A stretch of DNA of 64,000 nt from JACVRN01 sp963715565 (GTDB taxonomy: Bacteria; Acidobacteriota; Blastocatellia; Pyrinomonadales; Pyrinomonadaceae): NCBI GenBank assembly GCA_963715565.1, contig OY970256.1, forward strand, positions 2,480,001 to 2,544,000. The letters run 5' to 3'. Positions 46,437 through 55,085 of this stretch are shown here, in pieces (position 1 is the stretch's first letter; the number at the start of each line of letters is the position of its first letter). A model generated the notes under the pieces. That model saw nothing but the letters and a program-made list of their open reading frames with translations, searched no databases and was not told the DNA's origin. The translations under genes and the position numbers were made by a program.

Positions 46437-47969
46437 ATGGTTACGCCTAATGTAAATGCTACGACTGACGGACAGCCTTCGGGACGTGTGGTGCAGATCA
46501 TCGGCCCAGTGGTTGACGTGGAGTTTGACGAAAAACACCTGCCGCCGATTTATCAGGCACTGCGTGTGACAAGCGAAGGCTTTGACGTGCCTACACCTAT
46601 AGATGTGGTTTGCGAAGTGCAGCAGCACCTGGGCGAAGGCCGCGTCCGTACCGTCTCCATGCTGCCCACCGACGGCATGGTGCGCGGGATGCGGGCCATT
46701 GACACGGGCGGCCCTATTACCGTTCCGGTCGGCGAAGGCACATTGGGCCGCGTGCTCAACGTCATAGGCGAGCCCGTGGACAACCTCGGGCCGGTCAAGG
46801 CCGAGCAGCGTTATCCCATTCACCGTCACGCGCCGAATTTTGACGAGCAGTCAACAGAGCTTGTGATGTTCGAGACCGGCATCAAGGTCATAGACCTCAT
46901 ACAGCCCTTCCTGCGCGGCGGCAAGATCGGACTCTTCGGCGGCGCGGGCGTAGGCAAGACCGTGCTCATCATGGAGCTGATTAACAACATCGCCAAGGCG
47001 CGCTCAGGCTTTTCGGTCTTCTCCGGCGTGGGCGAGCGCACGCGCGAGGGCAACGACCTCCTGCGCGAGATGGTCGAGTCCAAGGTTATAGATTTCGGCG
47101 AGAGCTTCTACAAGAACATGGAAGAGACCGGCGAGTTTGACATGACCAAGGTGGACATGAAGGCGATTGAGAATTCAAAGGTCGCGCTCATCTACGGTCA
47201 GATGACGGAGCCGCCGGGAGCACGCCTGCGCGTGGCGCTCTCGGGCCTGACGGTCGCAGAATACTTCCGCGATCAGGGCATGGACGTGCTGCTCTTTGTG
47301 GACAACATCTTCCGCTTTACGCAGGCCGGTTCAGAAGTCTCCGCACTTTTAGGGCGCATGCCTTCGGCGGTCGGATACCAGCCCAACCTCGCTACCGAAA
47401 TGGGCGAGATGCAGGAGCGCATCACTTCCACCAAGACGGGCGCGATCACTTCGATTCAGGCCGTCTATGTTCCGGCGGACGACTACACGGACCCCGCGCC
47501 CGCGACCACGTTCGCGCACCTTGACGCCGTGACGGCGCTCTCGCGCCAGATTGTGGAGCTTGGCATTTATCCTGCCGTGGACCCGCTTACTTCCAACTCG
47601 CGCATTCTTGACCCGCGCATCGTCGGCGAGGAGCACTACCGCACGGCACAGGAGGTCAAACAAATCCTGCAACGCTATAAAGACTTGCAGGACATCATTG
47701 CCATTCTTGGCCTCGATGAGTTGTCGGATGAAGATAAGCTGCTCGTGGCGCGCGCGCGCAAGATACAGCGCTTCTTCTCGCAGCCCTTCTTCGTCGCCGC
47801 ACAGTTCACGGGTCTCGAAGGCAAGTACGTCAAGCTCGAAGACACCATCAAAGGCTTCCGCGAAATCATCGCAGGCAAGCACGACGACCTGCCCGAGCAG
47901 GCATTCTACCTCGTCGGGACCATCGAAGAAGCGCAGGAGAAAGCCAAGCGCATCGCCGCAGAAAGCTAA
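46437..47969 (+). CDS. atpD: F1 ATP synthase subunit beta
   Basis: 510 residues. Catalytic subunit of F1 with P-loop GGAGVGKT (168-175), the GERTREGNDLLREM block with the catalytic Glu, and the DELSD region (GLDELSDEDKL) near the C-terminus. About 20-30 residues longer than E. coli AtpD, mostly in the N-terminus and the MKAIENSKVALIYG insertion-like part. Only atpD and atpC are found here; the genes for the other subunits are not adjacent, so the operon is split. Confidence 0.97.
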   Translation: MVTPNVNATTDGQPSGRVVQIIGPVVDVEFDEKHLPPIYQALRVTSEGFDVPTPIDVVCEVQQHLGEGRVRTVSMLPTDGMVRGMRAIDTGGPITVPVGEGTLGRVLNVIGEPVDNLGPVKAEQRYPIHRHAPNFDEQSTELVMFETGIKVIDLIQPFLRGGKIGLFGGAGVGKTVLIMELINNIAKARSGFSVFSGVGERTREGNDLLREMVESKVIDFGESFYKNMEETGEFDMTKVDMKAIENSKVALIYGQMTEPPGARLRVALSGLTVAEYFRDQGMDVLLFVDNIFRFTQAGSEVSALLGRMPSAVGYQPNLATEMGEMQERITSTKTGAITSIQAVYVPADDYTDPAPATTFAHLDAVTALSRQIVELGIYPAVDPLTSNSRILDPRIVGEEHYRTAQEVKQILQRYKDLQDIIAILGLDELSDEDKLLVARARKIQRFFSQPFFVAAQFTGLEGKYVKLEDTIKGFREIIAGKHDDLPEQAFYLVGTIEEAQEKAKRIAAES

Positions 47970-47981
47970 AAAGCAGTGACA

Positions 47982-48053
47982 AGTGACGAGTGACGAGTGA
48001 CAAGTTAAAAGCTTGTTCTTGCTCGTCACTCGTCACTCGTCACTCGTCACTTA
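47982..48053. repeat. Word palindrome, agtgacg type
   Basis: Arms 47982-48002 and 48033-48053 (21 bases, perfect), with further agtgaca words outside on the left and gagcaag inside on the right. It occupies nearly all of the atpD-atpC gap, ending five bases before the atpC start. Confidence 0.9.
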
Positions 48054-48057
48054 AATT

Positions 48058-48477
48058 ATGGCTGAGCAGATTCAACTTGAAGTAGTGACGCCGGAGCGAC
48101 GCTTGCTCTCGGAGATGGTGGACGCGGTTTATGTGCCGGGGATGGGCGGCGAGCTTGGCATCCTGCCGGGACACACGCCGCTTATTTCTCAGCTCCAGAC
48201 GGGCGTGCTCAAGTATGCACAGGGAGGGACCACGCATCGCCTGCATGTTTCGGGTGGGTTCGTGGAAGTCAACCGCGACCGCGTGAGCGTGCTGGCGGAG
48301 ATTGCCGAGCGGCCCGAAGAGATAGACGCCGCGCGTGCGCGTCTTGCACGCGAGCACGCGGAAAAGACCCTGAGCGCGTGGAGCGGCACGGAAGAGGATT
48401 TTGAAAAGGCACGCGCACGCCTCGAACGCTCCATCGTCCGCCTGCAATTAAGCACAGGCGAGACCTTCACGTCATAA
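48058..48477 (+). CDS. atpC: F1 ATP synthase subunit epsilon
   Basis: 139 residues, usual length. N-terminal beta sandwich (IQLEVVTPERRLLSEMVDAVYVPGMGGELGILPGHTPLISQL) with the typical GELGILPGHTP loop, then the C-terminal two-helix part (AARARLAREHAEKT). Rotates with gamma in the F1 stalk and can inhibit ATP hydrolysis. Normally one short gap after atpD; here the gap is an 88-base palindrome, which might lower downstream expression or serve as a processing site. Confidence 0.95.
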   Translation: MAEQIQLEVVTPERRLLSEMVDAVYVPGMGGELGILPGHTPLISQLQTGVLKYAQGGTTHRLHVSGGFVEVNRDRVSVLAEIAERPEEIDAARARLAREHAEKTLSAWSGTEEDFEKARARLERSIVRLQLSTGETFTS

Positions 48478-48480
48478 AGA

Positions 48481-48567
48481 AAAGCTCGTAAATCGTAAAT
48501 GGTAAATCGTGAATAGAGAAAAGCAGTTCGTCTATTCACGATTTACCATTTACGATTTACGAGCTTT
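48481..48567. repeat. Word palindrome, cgtaaat/ggtaaat type
   Basis: Perfect 36-base arms 48481-48516 and 48532-48567 with a 15-base loop (agaaaagcagttcgt). Same words as at 1329 and 54988. Lies between the convergent atpC and Cys-rich protein genes and can act as a bidirectional terminator. Confidence 0.92.
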
Positions 48568-48574
48568 CCCTGTC

Positions 48575-48832
48575 CTACTTATTACACATTTCCAGACACT
48601 TCTCGTACTTCTTGTTGATAATCTCTTTGCACTTGTCGCGCCGCTGTTCGGGCTGCTCGTCGCACTTTTCCAGATGTTTATCGCGCGCTTCGCGACAGTC
48701 GTCAGGGCAATCTGGCAATGTCGTGGCCGGGGCATAACGCGTGGCCGCGAGACCAAGGCCGGAGATTAACAGGATCATCACGATGGCTGTCAATAATAAG
48801 AAGCGGCGGGGCAGGTTTGTTAAGACGCTCAT
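48575..48832 (-). CDS. Small secreted Cys-rich protein
   Basis: 85 residues from the ATG at 48832 (GAGAGG upstream). The frame is open for 82 codons further, but that stretch overlaps the ruvB promoter region and is not coding. An N-terminal signal anchor (FLLLTAIVMILLISGLGLAA) is followed by CPDDC, then single Cys at regular intervals and a final CLEMC, within charged helices. Likely disulfide-stabilised envelope protein of unknown role. Confidence 0.7.
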   Translation of the reverse strand: MSVLTNLPRRFLLLTAIVMILLISGLGLAATRYAPATTLPDCPDDCREARDKHLEKCDEQPEQRRDKCKEIINKKYEKCLEMCNK

Positions 48833-49040
48833 TTTCGTACCTCTCGGATTCAGGCTTAAGAAAGATTTTTTGACGACGCTAACTCTGCTGTAGGGTCTCT
48901 CGGGCGCGCTCTCGCTTGGCGCGTTGGGTGTTCCCGCTCGGGGTTGCGGGAGATAGCAGAAGTCTAACCGAAGCGCATTATCCGGCCTTGAACCCACGCG
49001 AGTCAAACTTTCCCGCCCCGAAAATTTCTTTGTTTCACGC

Positions 49041-49069
49041 TTGAAACAATGGCCCGGACGCGGTATAAT
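49041..49069 (+). promoter_or_regulatory. Strong promoter, TTGAAA-N17-TATAAT
   Basis: -35 TTGAAA at 49041-49046 and perfect -10 TATAAT at 49064-49069, 17 bases apart. Transcription should start near 49076, about 48 bases before the chosen ruvB start. Confidence 0.75.
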
Positions 49070-49123
49070 GCGTCTCATACGTCAGGAGCTAACGAGAGCA
49101 CCGTCAGAAGGGTTTTTCAAGCG

Positions 49124-50182
49124 ATGTCAGAGAGCACAAAAGAAGCTGTCGTTTTAGAGGAGCCGGAGCGCGCTGTGGCGGGCGAGGCGACCACGGACGA
49201 CGCACAGGTCGAGCCTAGCTTGCGCCCGCGCCGTCTGGCCGAATACATAGGGCAAGCCAGGGTCACGAATAATCTCAAAATTTTTCTCAAGGCCGCGCGC
49301 GCCCGCCGCGAAGCTTTGGATCACGTCCTCTTTTCCGGCCCGCCGGGATTGGGAAAGACCACGCTCGCCAACATCATCGCCGCGGAGATGGAAGCGGAAC
49401 TCAAGAGCGTGAGCGCGCCTTCGATTGAGCGCGGCGGCGACCTCGCAGCTATCCTCACCAACTTGCAGGAAGGCGACGTGCTTTTTATTGACGAGATTCA
49501 TCGTCTCAAACCCCAGATTGAAGAAGTGCTCTACCCCGCGATGGAGGATTATCATCTGGACATCATGATCGGTCAGGGCACTGCCGCGCGCTCTATTAAA
49601 TTGGAGCTGCCGAAGTTTACCTTGGTCGGCGCTACCACGCGCGCGGGGATGATTACAGCGCCTCTGCGCGGTCGCTTCGGCATTGTTCATCACCTGGATT
49701 TTTATACGCAGCAGGAACTGGAAATCATCGTCCACCGCTCGGCTGAGATTTTGAACGTCGAGATAGAAGCGACGGGCGCGAGCGAGATTTCGCGGCGTGC
49801 GCGCGGGACACCGCGCATAGCCAATCGCCTACTGCGTCGCGTGCGCGATTACGCTGAAGTCTTGAGCGACGGTCGCATCACGCAAGCTGTGGCGCGGCGC
49901 GCTCTGGATGAAATGGAGGTTGACCGCTACGGCCTTGACGAAATCGACCGCAAGCTCCTGAGCGTGATTATTGAAAAGTTTGACGGCGGCCCCGTCGGCG
50001 TCGGAACTATCTCGGCATCGCTCAGCGAGGAGCGCGAATCCATAGAAGAGATTATAGAGCCGTACCTGATTCAGATTGGCTTTCTGAACCGCACACCGCG
50101 CGGGCGCATGGCAACGCGCGCGGCTTACAAGCACATGGGCTTTTCCATGAAGCCGAAACAGCGCGACCTGTTAGCGAGTTAA
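49124..50182 (+). CDS. ruvB: Holliday junction branch migration ATPase RuvB
   Basis: 352 residues. LRPRRLAEYIGQ, Walker A GPPGLGKTTLA, Walker B LFIDEIHRL, sensor GATTRAG with arginine finger PLRGRFG, and the winged-helix C-terminus ending NRTPRGRMATRAAYKHMG. Drives branch migration with RuvA. The frame is open to 49049, but that includes the -10 box, so the ATG at 49124 is the start. RuvA and RuvC are not in the window. Confidence 0.96.
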   Translation: MSESTKEAVVLEEPERAVAGEATTDDAQVEPSLRPRRLAEYIGQARVTNNLKIFLKAARARREALDHVLFSGPPGLGKTTLANIIAAEMEAELKSVSAPSIERGGDLAAILTNLQEGDVLFIDEIHRLKPQIEEVLYPAMEDYHLDIMIGQGTAARSIKLELPKFTLVGATTRAGMITAPLRGRFGIVHHLDFYTQQELEIIVHRSAEILNVEIEATGASEISRRARGTPRIANRLLRRVRDYAEVLSDGRITQAVARRALDEMEVDRYGLDEIDRKLLSVIIEKFDGGPVGVGTISASLSEERESIEEIIEPYLIQIGFLNRTPRGRMATRAAYKHMGFSMKPKQRDLLAS

Positions 50183-50195
50183 AAGAGACAACAAG

Positions 50196-50222
50196 TTTCG
50201 GTGGCTTTTGTGCTCACCGAAA
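50196..50222. terminator. Hairpin between convergent ruvB and pdxJ
   Basis: Stem tttcggtg (50196-50203) with caccgaaa (50215-50222), loop gcttttgtgct. No long T run follows on either strand. Confidence 0.5.
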
Positions 50223-50297
50223 ACGACTGGGGGCGACGAGAGAGATGGGCGGATCGGGAGCCGCTCTTCCTTCAAGTCGCCTTCAGTTATTTCCGGT

Positions 50298-51053
50298 TCA
50301 GATATTTACGGCGATGGCTTCAAGCATTTCTCTGACAGCGCGCTCCAGGCCGGCGAAGATTGCGCGTGAGATGATGTGGTGGCCGATGTTGAATTCGGTA
50401 ATCTCTTCTATGCTCGCGACTGCGCCGACGTTTCTGGTGGTGAGGCCGTGACCGGCGGCGACGCGCAGGCCGTACTGGGAGGCGAGCGTGGCCGCTTCGC
50501 GCAAGCGGCGCAATTCGTGCGAAGCGCGCAAAGCGCCTTCCGTATGAGCAGCACGCGCGCCCGACGTGGCCGCAGAATATTCCGAAGTGCAAAGCTCCAC
50601 GACTTGCGCTCCGACTTCGTGCGCGGCTTCAATCTGATGCGGCTCCGGGTCTATGAAAAGGCTCGTCACGATTGAGCCTTCGCGCAGGCGGCTCACGGCA
50701 GCCCTCACGGTCGAGAGATTGGCGCGTACGTCCAGCCCGCCTTCGGTCGTTATCTCATCCGGATTTTCGGCAACCAGCGTGACGGCATCGGGCTTGATTT
50801 TGAGCGCGATGGCGATCATCTCTTCTGTGGCCGCCATCTCTACGTTGAGGTAGGTGCTGACAATCCCGCGTAAGGTGTAGAGGTCCTGGTCCTGTATGTG
50901 GCGGCGGTCCGCGCGCAGGTGGACGGTGATGCCGTCGGCCCCTGCCTGTTCGCAAACGAGCGCGGCTGCCGGTATGCTCGGCTCAGGCGCACGCCGCGCC
51001 TCCCTCACCGTTGCCACGTGGTCTATGTTGACATTGAGCCGCGCCCTACTCAT
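50298..51053 (-). CDS. pdxJ: Pyridoxine 5'-phosphate synthase PdxJ
   Basis: 251 residues, TIM barrel. NVNIDHVATVREARR at the start, the DGITVHLRADRRHIQDQDL block with the catalytic His, VTLVAENPDEITTEGG and AAGHGLTTRNV near the end are diagnostic. Condenses 3-amino-2-oxopropyl phosphate with 1-deoxyxylulose 5-phosphate, so the organism uses the DXP-dependent vitamin B6 route. In the same direction and 44 bases downstream of the glycosyltransferase gene, perhaps cotranscribed. Confidence 0.96.
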   Translation of the reverse strand: MSRARLNVNIDHVATVREARRAPEPSIPAAALVCEQAGADGITVHLRADRRHIQDQDLYTLRGIVSTYLNVEMAATEEMIAIALKIKPDAVTLVAENPDEITTEGGLDVRANLSTVRAAVSRLREGSIVTSLFIDPEPHQIEAAHEVGAQVVELCTSEYSAATSGARAAHTEGALRASHELRRLREAATLASQYGLRVAAGHGLTTRNVGAVASIEEITEFNIGHHIISRAIFAGLERAVREMLEAIAVNI

Positions 51054-51096
51054 AACGCAATCTCTAAAGCTGGTAGAAATTCTTTTCGAATCGCTC

Positions 51097-51915
51097 TTAA
51101 GCCATCACGGAGTCGCGGTCTTCCTGTTCCTCTATGGCGGTGGCGGCTGCCGCGCGCGCTTGTTTGATGGCGTCGTCGTACACTCCGCGACGCGCGGCGC
51201 GGCGGATGTCGCGCACTTCGTTGAACATGCGAAAGCTATCGCGCATGACGCTCACCTTGCTGCCATCGTTGTGATCCCAGCGCACAGGTATCTCCTCCAA
51301 ACGAAGCCCCGCCAGATGCGCTACATAAAGCAGTTCCACGTCAAAGCCGAAGCGATCAATGCGCGTCGCTTCCACGATGGGTCGGTAGACGCTCATGCGA
51401 AAAGCCTTGAAGCCGCATTGCGTATCCCAGTAGGGCATGCCCGTCGCCAGCCTGACGATGCGGTTAAAGGTCTTGCCGCCAATCTCGCGCCGCCACGTCT
51501 GGTGCACGCCGATTAAATTGCTGTCGAGCGCGCGCGAGCCGAAGGTCACATCGTGCGTCCCGCGCTCTATGGGATTGACGAGCTTGGGCGTTTCGGTAAT
51601 CGGTGTCGAGAGGTCTGCGTCGGAGAAGAGCGCTATGGGAGCCTGTGCAGCCAGAAGCCCTGTCCGCACGGCGTAGCCCTTGCCGCGATTCTGTTCATAG
51701 CGTATGACGCGGGCGCTCGTCTTCCTCTTTCCACCGCCGCGCGCAAACGCCTTTGCGGCGACTTCCGCCGTGTGGTCCAATGAGCCGTCGTCCACGACGA
51801 TCAGCTCGCCCTGTGCAACATGAGAATCCATGTATTCGAGGACGGTACGAAGCGTCCTTCCAAGACGCTCTGCTTCGTTGTACGCGGGTATGATGATGGA
51901 TAGCCTCGGAGGCAT
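51097..51915 (-). CDS. Family 2 glycosyltransferase, DPM1/dolichyl-phosphate-glucose synthase-like
   Basis: 272 residues, cytoplasmic GT-A fold. SIIIPAYNEAERLGRTL at the nucleotide site, LIVVDDGSLDHT, the YEQNRGKGYAVRTGLL segment and the metal-binding FSDADLSTP. The later block YWDTQCGFKAFRMSV is typical for polyprenyl-phosphate glucosyl- or mannosyltransferases. Acceptor and sugar unknown; probably undecaprenyl phosphate. No C-terminal membrane helices. Confidence 0.9.
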   Translation of the reverse strand: MPPRLSIIIPAYNEAERLGRTLRTVLEYMDSHVAQGELIVVDDGSLDHTAEVAAKAFARGGGKRKTSARVIRYEQNRGKGYAVRTGLLAAQAPIALFSDADLSTPITETPKLVNPIERGTHDVTFGSRALDSNLIGVHQTWRREIGGKTFNRIVRLATGMPYWDTQCGFKAFRMSVYRPIVEATRIDRFGFDVELLYVAHLAGLRLEEIPVRWDHNDGSKVSVMRDSFRMFNEVRDIRRAARRGVYDDAIKQARAAAATAIEEQEDRDSVMA

Positions 51916-52086
51916 CGTCTAGGTCTTTTTCCTTTAACAATCTCACGGCCCCAAAGAATCCTCGGCGGCGCTCTCCGGGCACACTCGGCTCAGGTTTCGC
52001 CTGCGGCCTGTGTTATATTTGGAGCGTGGACGCCGCACGCGCGAATGGTTCGGCGCAGACGGCGTGAGTGGGTTTTGGAGCATAGC

Positions 52087-53784
52087 ATGAGCAAGCAGTT
52101 TCTCATAGTCGCAGTAGCTATCTTTATCACGGCTACTGTCATCGGCGGCACGGTCGGAAATTCGACGCGCCGTCATCTTGCGCCCGCCAACACTTCCGCT
52201 AACGCCGCCGCACAGATAGAGGGCGATTATCGCGCGGCGGTAGATGTGGTCTCGCAGAACTACGCGGGCGAAGTTGACTATGAAAAAGCCACGCAGGCTT
52301 CCATACAGAGCATGCTCTCGACGCTCGACCCGCATTCTATGTTCTTCCCGCGCACCGAATTTAAAAAGCTTAAAGAGGATCAGGATTCGCGCTTTTACGG
52401 CATCGGCGTCACCATCCTCCAACACCGCGACGGCGTCTACGTGCAGTCCGCCGTGAAGGGGACGCCCGCCGAGCGCGCGGGACTTCGTTACGGCGACCGC
52501 ATACTGGAAGTTGACGGGCAGGACGCGCGCGAGTGGACGAGCGAGAAGGTTTCAAAGAACGTGCGCGGCGAGAGGGGCGAGCCCGTGCGTTTGAAGATTG
52601 AGCGCGCAGGCCAGACGGAGCCCCTGAACTTTAACATCGTCCGCGACGCGGTCCCGCTACCCTCCATCAGCAATACTTTCATCATCCGTCCCGGCGTCGG
52701 CTACGTAGGGCTCACGCGCGGCTTCCAGCAGACGACCGGCGAAGAATTACGCGACGCCATCAAGAGTCTGAAATCGCAGGGCATGCGGCAGCTTGTCCTC
52801 GACTTGCGTAATAATCCGGGCGGACTGCTGGATCAGGCCATCGAAGTGGCGAGCGAATTTTTGCCGCGCAACAAGACTGTGGTTTCCGTGCGCGGGCGTG
52901 AATCCGAACAGATCAATTACCCGTCGAAGGGGACGGAGCCGGAAGAGTTTCCGCTTGTCGTCCTGATTAACCGCAACTCGGCTTCGGCTTCGGAGATTGT
53001 CGCGGGCGCGATTCAGGATTACGGGCGCGGCATGGTCGTCGGTGAAACCAGCTTTGGCAAGGCGCTGGTCCAGCGCGTCTATCAACTGCCTTTCGGCGCT
53101 GGCTTAACCCTGACGACCGCCAAGTACTACACGCCCTACGGGCGCTCGATTCAGAGAAGCTACGCTTCGGGGTCGCTCTACGATTATTACACGCGTCACG
53201 GCGCGGACGATGACGACGCGGCGGCGGATAACGGCACTGGGCCGCAACCGCAACCGAGCGTTGCAGTGCAGCCGACGCCTCAAGCTACGCCCCCGCCCGG
53301 TCCTGCGGTCAAGACAGCAGGCGGGCGCATCTTCTACGGCGGCGGCGGCATCACGCCCGACGTGGAAGTCAAACCGCTTCTGGCGAGCACATTGCGCGCG
53401 CGCATTGCCGAGGCCGCTTTCCAGTTCACGCGTCAACTGGTGGCCGGACAAGTTAGCGGTCTCGAGTCGTATCGTGTCGAAAAGACAGAGTACGGGCACA
53501 ACTTAAAGCCCACAGATTTTCCCGTCACAGATAGAGTGGTCGAAGCCTTTCGCGGCTTCCTGCGCAAAGACCCGACGCTGGCTATACAGCCCGCGCAGGT
53601 TGATGAAGAACTGGACTTCGTGCGCCTGCGCATACGCGACGAGATTATCACCGCCGCTTATTCTACGGACGCGGGCAGCCGCGTGCTTCTGGAAAACGAC
53701 CCGCAGGTGCTCCGCGCCGTGGAGATGCTGCCCGAAGCCAAGCGTCTGGCCGAAAGCATACGCAACGGCGCGAGCCTCGGCTAA
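52087..53784 (+). CDS. S41 carboxyl-terminal processing peptidase (CtpA-like)
   Basis: 565 residues from the ATG at 52087 (GGAG upstream; an earlier frame start lacks support). N-terminal signal anchor, helical cap (about 35-85), PDZ domain (YGIGVTILQHRDGVYVQSAVKGTPAERAGLRYGDRILEVDG), then the peptidase core with VLDLRNNPGG, catalytic Ser in NSASASEIVAGA and Lys in TSFGKALVQ. A Pro/Gln-rich loop and a C-terminal helical domain of about 130 residues follow. Predicted periplasmic protease acting on misfolded or signalling proteins. Confidence 0.93.
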   Translation: MSKQFLIVAVAIFITATVIGGTVGNSTRRHLAPANTSANAAAQIEGDYRAAVDVVSQNYAGEVDYEKATQASIQSMLSTLDPHSMFFPRTEFKKLKEDQDSRFYGIGVTILQHRDGVYVQSAVKGTPAERAGLRYGDRILEVDGQDAREWTSEKVSKNVRGERGEPVRLKIERAGQTEPLNFNIVRDAVPLPSISNTFIIRPGVGYVGLTRGFQQTTGEELRDAIKSLKSQGMRQLVLDLRNNPGGLLDQAIEVASEFLPRNKTVVSVRGRESEQINYPSKGTEPEEFPLVVLINRNSASASEIVAGAIQDYGRGMVVGETSFGKALVQRVYQLPFGAGLTLTTAKYYTPYGRSIQRSYASGSLYDYYTRHGADDDDAAADNGTGPQPQPSVAVQPTPQATPPPGPAVKTAGGRIFYGGGGITPDVEVKPLLASTLRARIAEAAFQFTRQLVAGQVSGLESYRVEKTEYGHNLKPTDFPVTDRVVEAFRGFLRKDPTLAIQPAQVDEELDFVRLRIRDEIITAAYSTDAGSRVLLENDPQVLRAVEMLPEAKRLAESIRNGASLG

Positions 53785-54090
53785 AGAAAATTTCGGCGCG
53801 CTCGATTATCGCCTTGCTCTACGTAAGATTTTTTATCAGGCTCTTGATTTCGACCGTCCGGGGAATCTAACAACGCCATGCATCCTCTGGCCGCACGGAT
53901 AGCATGTCTCTCATCAATCTTTCGTTTGCGGCGGGGTCTATAGCTCCTTATGACCTGCCCGCCCGTATTCCACAACGGGAACCAGACGCGCACTGGGCTC
54001 GCTCATCAAAGGGTTTCAAGCAGGTAGTTTCACCCGTTGAAAAACCTGAAGCTTCGCTCTCCTTCATTCCGCAGAAGAAAGGAAAACGAG
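53785..54090. other. 306-bp spacer, no gene called
   Basis: A 122-codon frame starting at 53904 runs into the next gene in another frame and has no domain or ribosome-binding support. Weak promoter-like pieces only; nothing I would call. Confidence 0.35.
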
Positions 54091-54579
54091 ATGAGATTAA
54101 ATGGCTTGAAAAGAAGCGCAGTTGTAATCGCCAGCCTGATGTTGCTCGGGGTCGCAGGCAACCGCGTGTGGACCGTGCCGCCGCAAGAGAGGCCAGCGCC
54201 GCCGCAGGTGAGGCGGCTGCCGAATCCACAGATTATGTTTCTAGGGCAAGAGCCTTATCAGGTCAGCGGTAAAGACTGGATACGCTACAAGTACATGGTG
54301 ATTAATTCGGCGGATTATCCGAGCGAGATGTTCGCCGCCGCGCCGGATTTGCCGCCCTGTGGTACTAACACAAAGTCGGCGCGCACCTGGGTAGACATCT
54401 ACGAGCAGAGCGGCAAACGGCTCTACGGATTCTGCGCACTGGCAAAGCCGGGTGACCTTAACGAGCTATGGTTCGCACTGGAAAGCGACGTCGTTCCGCC
54501 GAGCTGGATTTACATCGAGCTGAACGACCGCAAGACAAACACCAAATATAAATCCATGCTCGTCGAGACCACGGAATAA
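54091..54579 (+). CDS. Secreted hypothetical protein
   Basis: 162 residues from the ATG at 54091 with AAAGGA upstream. Signal peptide (SAVVIASLMLLGVAGNRVWT), then a Pro-rich segment and a beta-rich domain with two Cys (LPPCGTN and YGFCALAKPG) that may pair. GKDWIRYKYMVINSADYP and WIYIELNDRKTNTKYKS suggest a jelly-roll-like fold. No known family. First of three consecutive small exported-protein genes. Confidence 0.75.
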   Translation: MRLNGLKRSAVVIASLMLLGVAGNRVWTVPPQERPAPPQVRRLPNPQIMFLGQEPYQVSGKDWIRYKYMVINSADYPSEMFAAAPDLPPCGTNTKSARTWVDIYEQSGKRLYGFCALAKPGDLNELWFALESDVVPPSWIYIELNDRKTNTKYKSMLVETTE

Positions 54580-54608
54580 AGCCGACCGCGCACGGCGGGA
54601 GCACTCTG

Positions 54609-55010
54609 ATGAAATTACTTGCGCCCCTCGTCATGGGCTGCCTGCTCGTCTTCCCTTCGGGCGCGAGCGCGAGCACGTACGCGCCCGCGCGCTTTATCTA
54701 CACCAAGGACGCGATTAACTTTGAGGGTTGGCTCGAACGCGGGAAAACTTATCGCGCGCTCGTTGCGCTGGATAAAGATTTGGGTTGGTGGCCCGTCGTG
54801 CGGCTAAAAATCCCGTACCATCACGCGGCGCGCATTGAGTGGCTCAATCAGAAAGATTATCCGGAGCTACGTCTTGCGCAGCGACGCGGTCTGCGACGGC
54901 TGATTGTTTTCGAGGTTGCCGACATAGAAATCTACAAAGTCGCGGGCCAACGTAGATGGAATACTATCTACCGCTGTCGTATAAAAGAAGTCGTGAATCG
55001 TGAATCGTAA
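54609..55010 (+). CDS. Small secreted hypothetical protein
   Basis: 133 residues with a signal peptide (LLAPLVMGCLLVFPSGASAS). The mature part is short and beta-rich (FEGWLERGKTYRALVALDKD). It ends VVNRES, and those last codons plus the stop codon are supplied by the left arm of the palindrome at 54988, so the coding end has been rewritten by the repeat. Follows the preceding secreted protein gene by 29 bases. Confidence 0.72.
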   Translation: MKLLAPLVMGCLLVFPSGASASTYAPARFIYTKDAINFEGWLERGKTYRALVALDKDLGWWPVVRLKIPYHHAARIEWLNQKDYPELRLAQRRGLRRLIVFEVADIEIYKVAGQRRWNTIYRCRIKEVVNRES

Positions 55011-55057
55011 ATAGAGAAAAACTCTTTCGTCTATTTACGATTCACGATTTACGACTT
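54988..55057. repeat. Word palindrome, cgtgaat/cgtaaat type
   Basis: Arms 54988-55014 and 55031-55057 (27 bases, one G-T wobble position), 16-base loop agaaaaactctttcgt. Same words and similar loop as at 48481. The left arm encodes the end of the upstream protein. Confidence 0.92.
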
Positions 55058-55085
55058 ACTACTATGGGAGGTCCAGAGAGAGCTT

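Noticed and set aside
49049..49123. Upstream extension of ruvB
   Set aside because: Contains the -10 box TATAAT of its own promoter, so it cannot be translated from that transcript.
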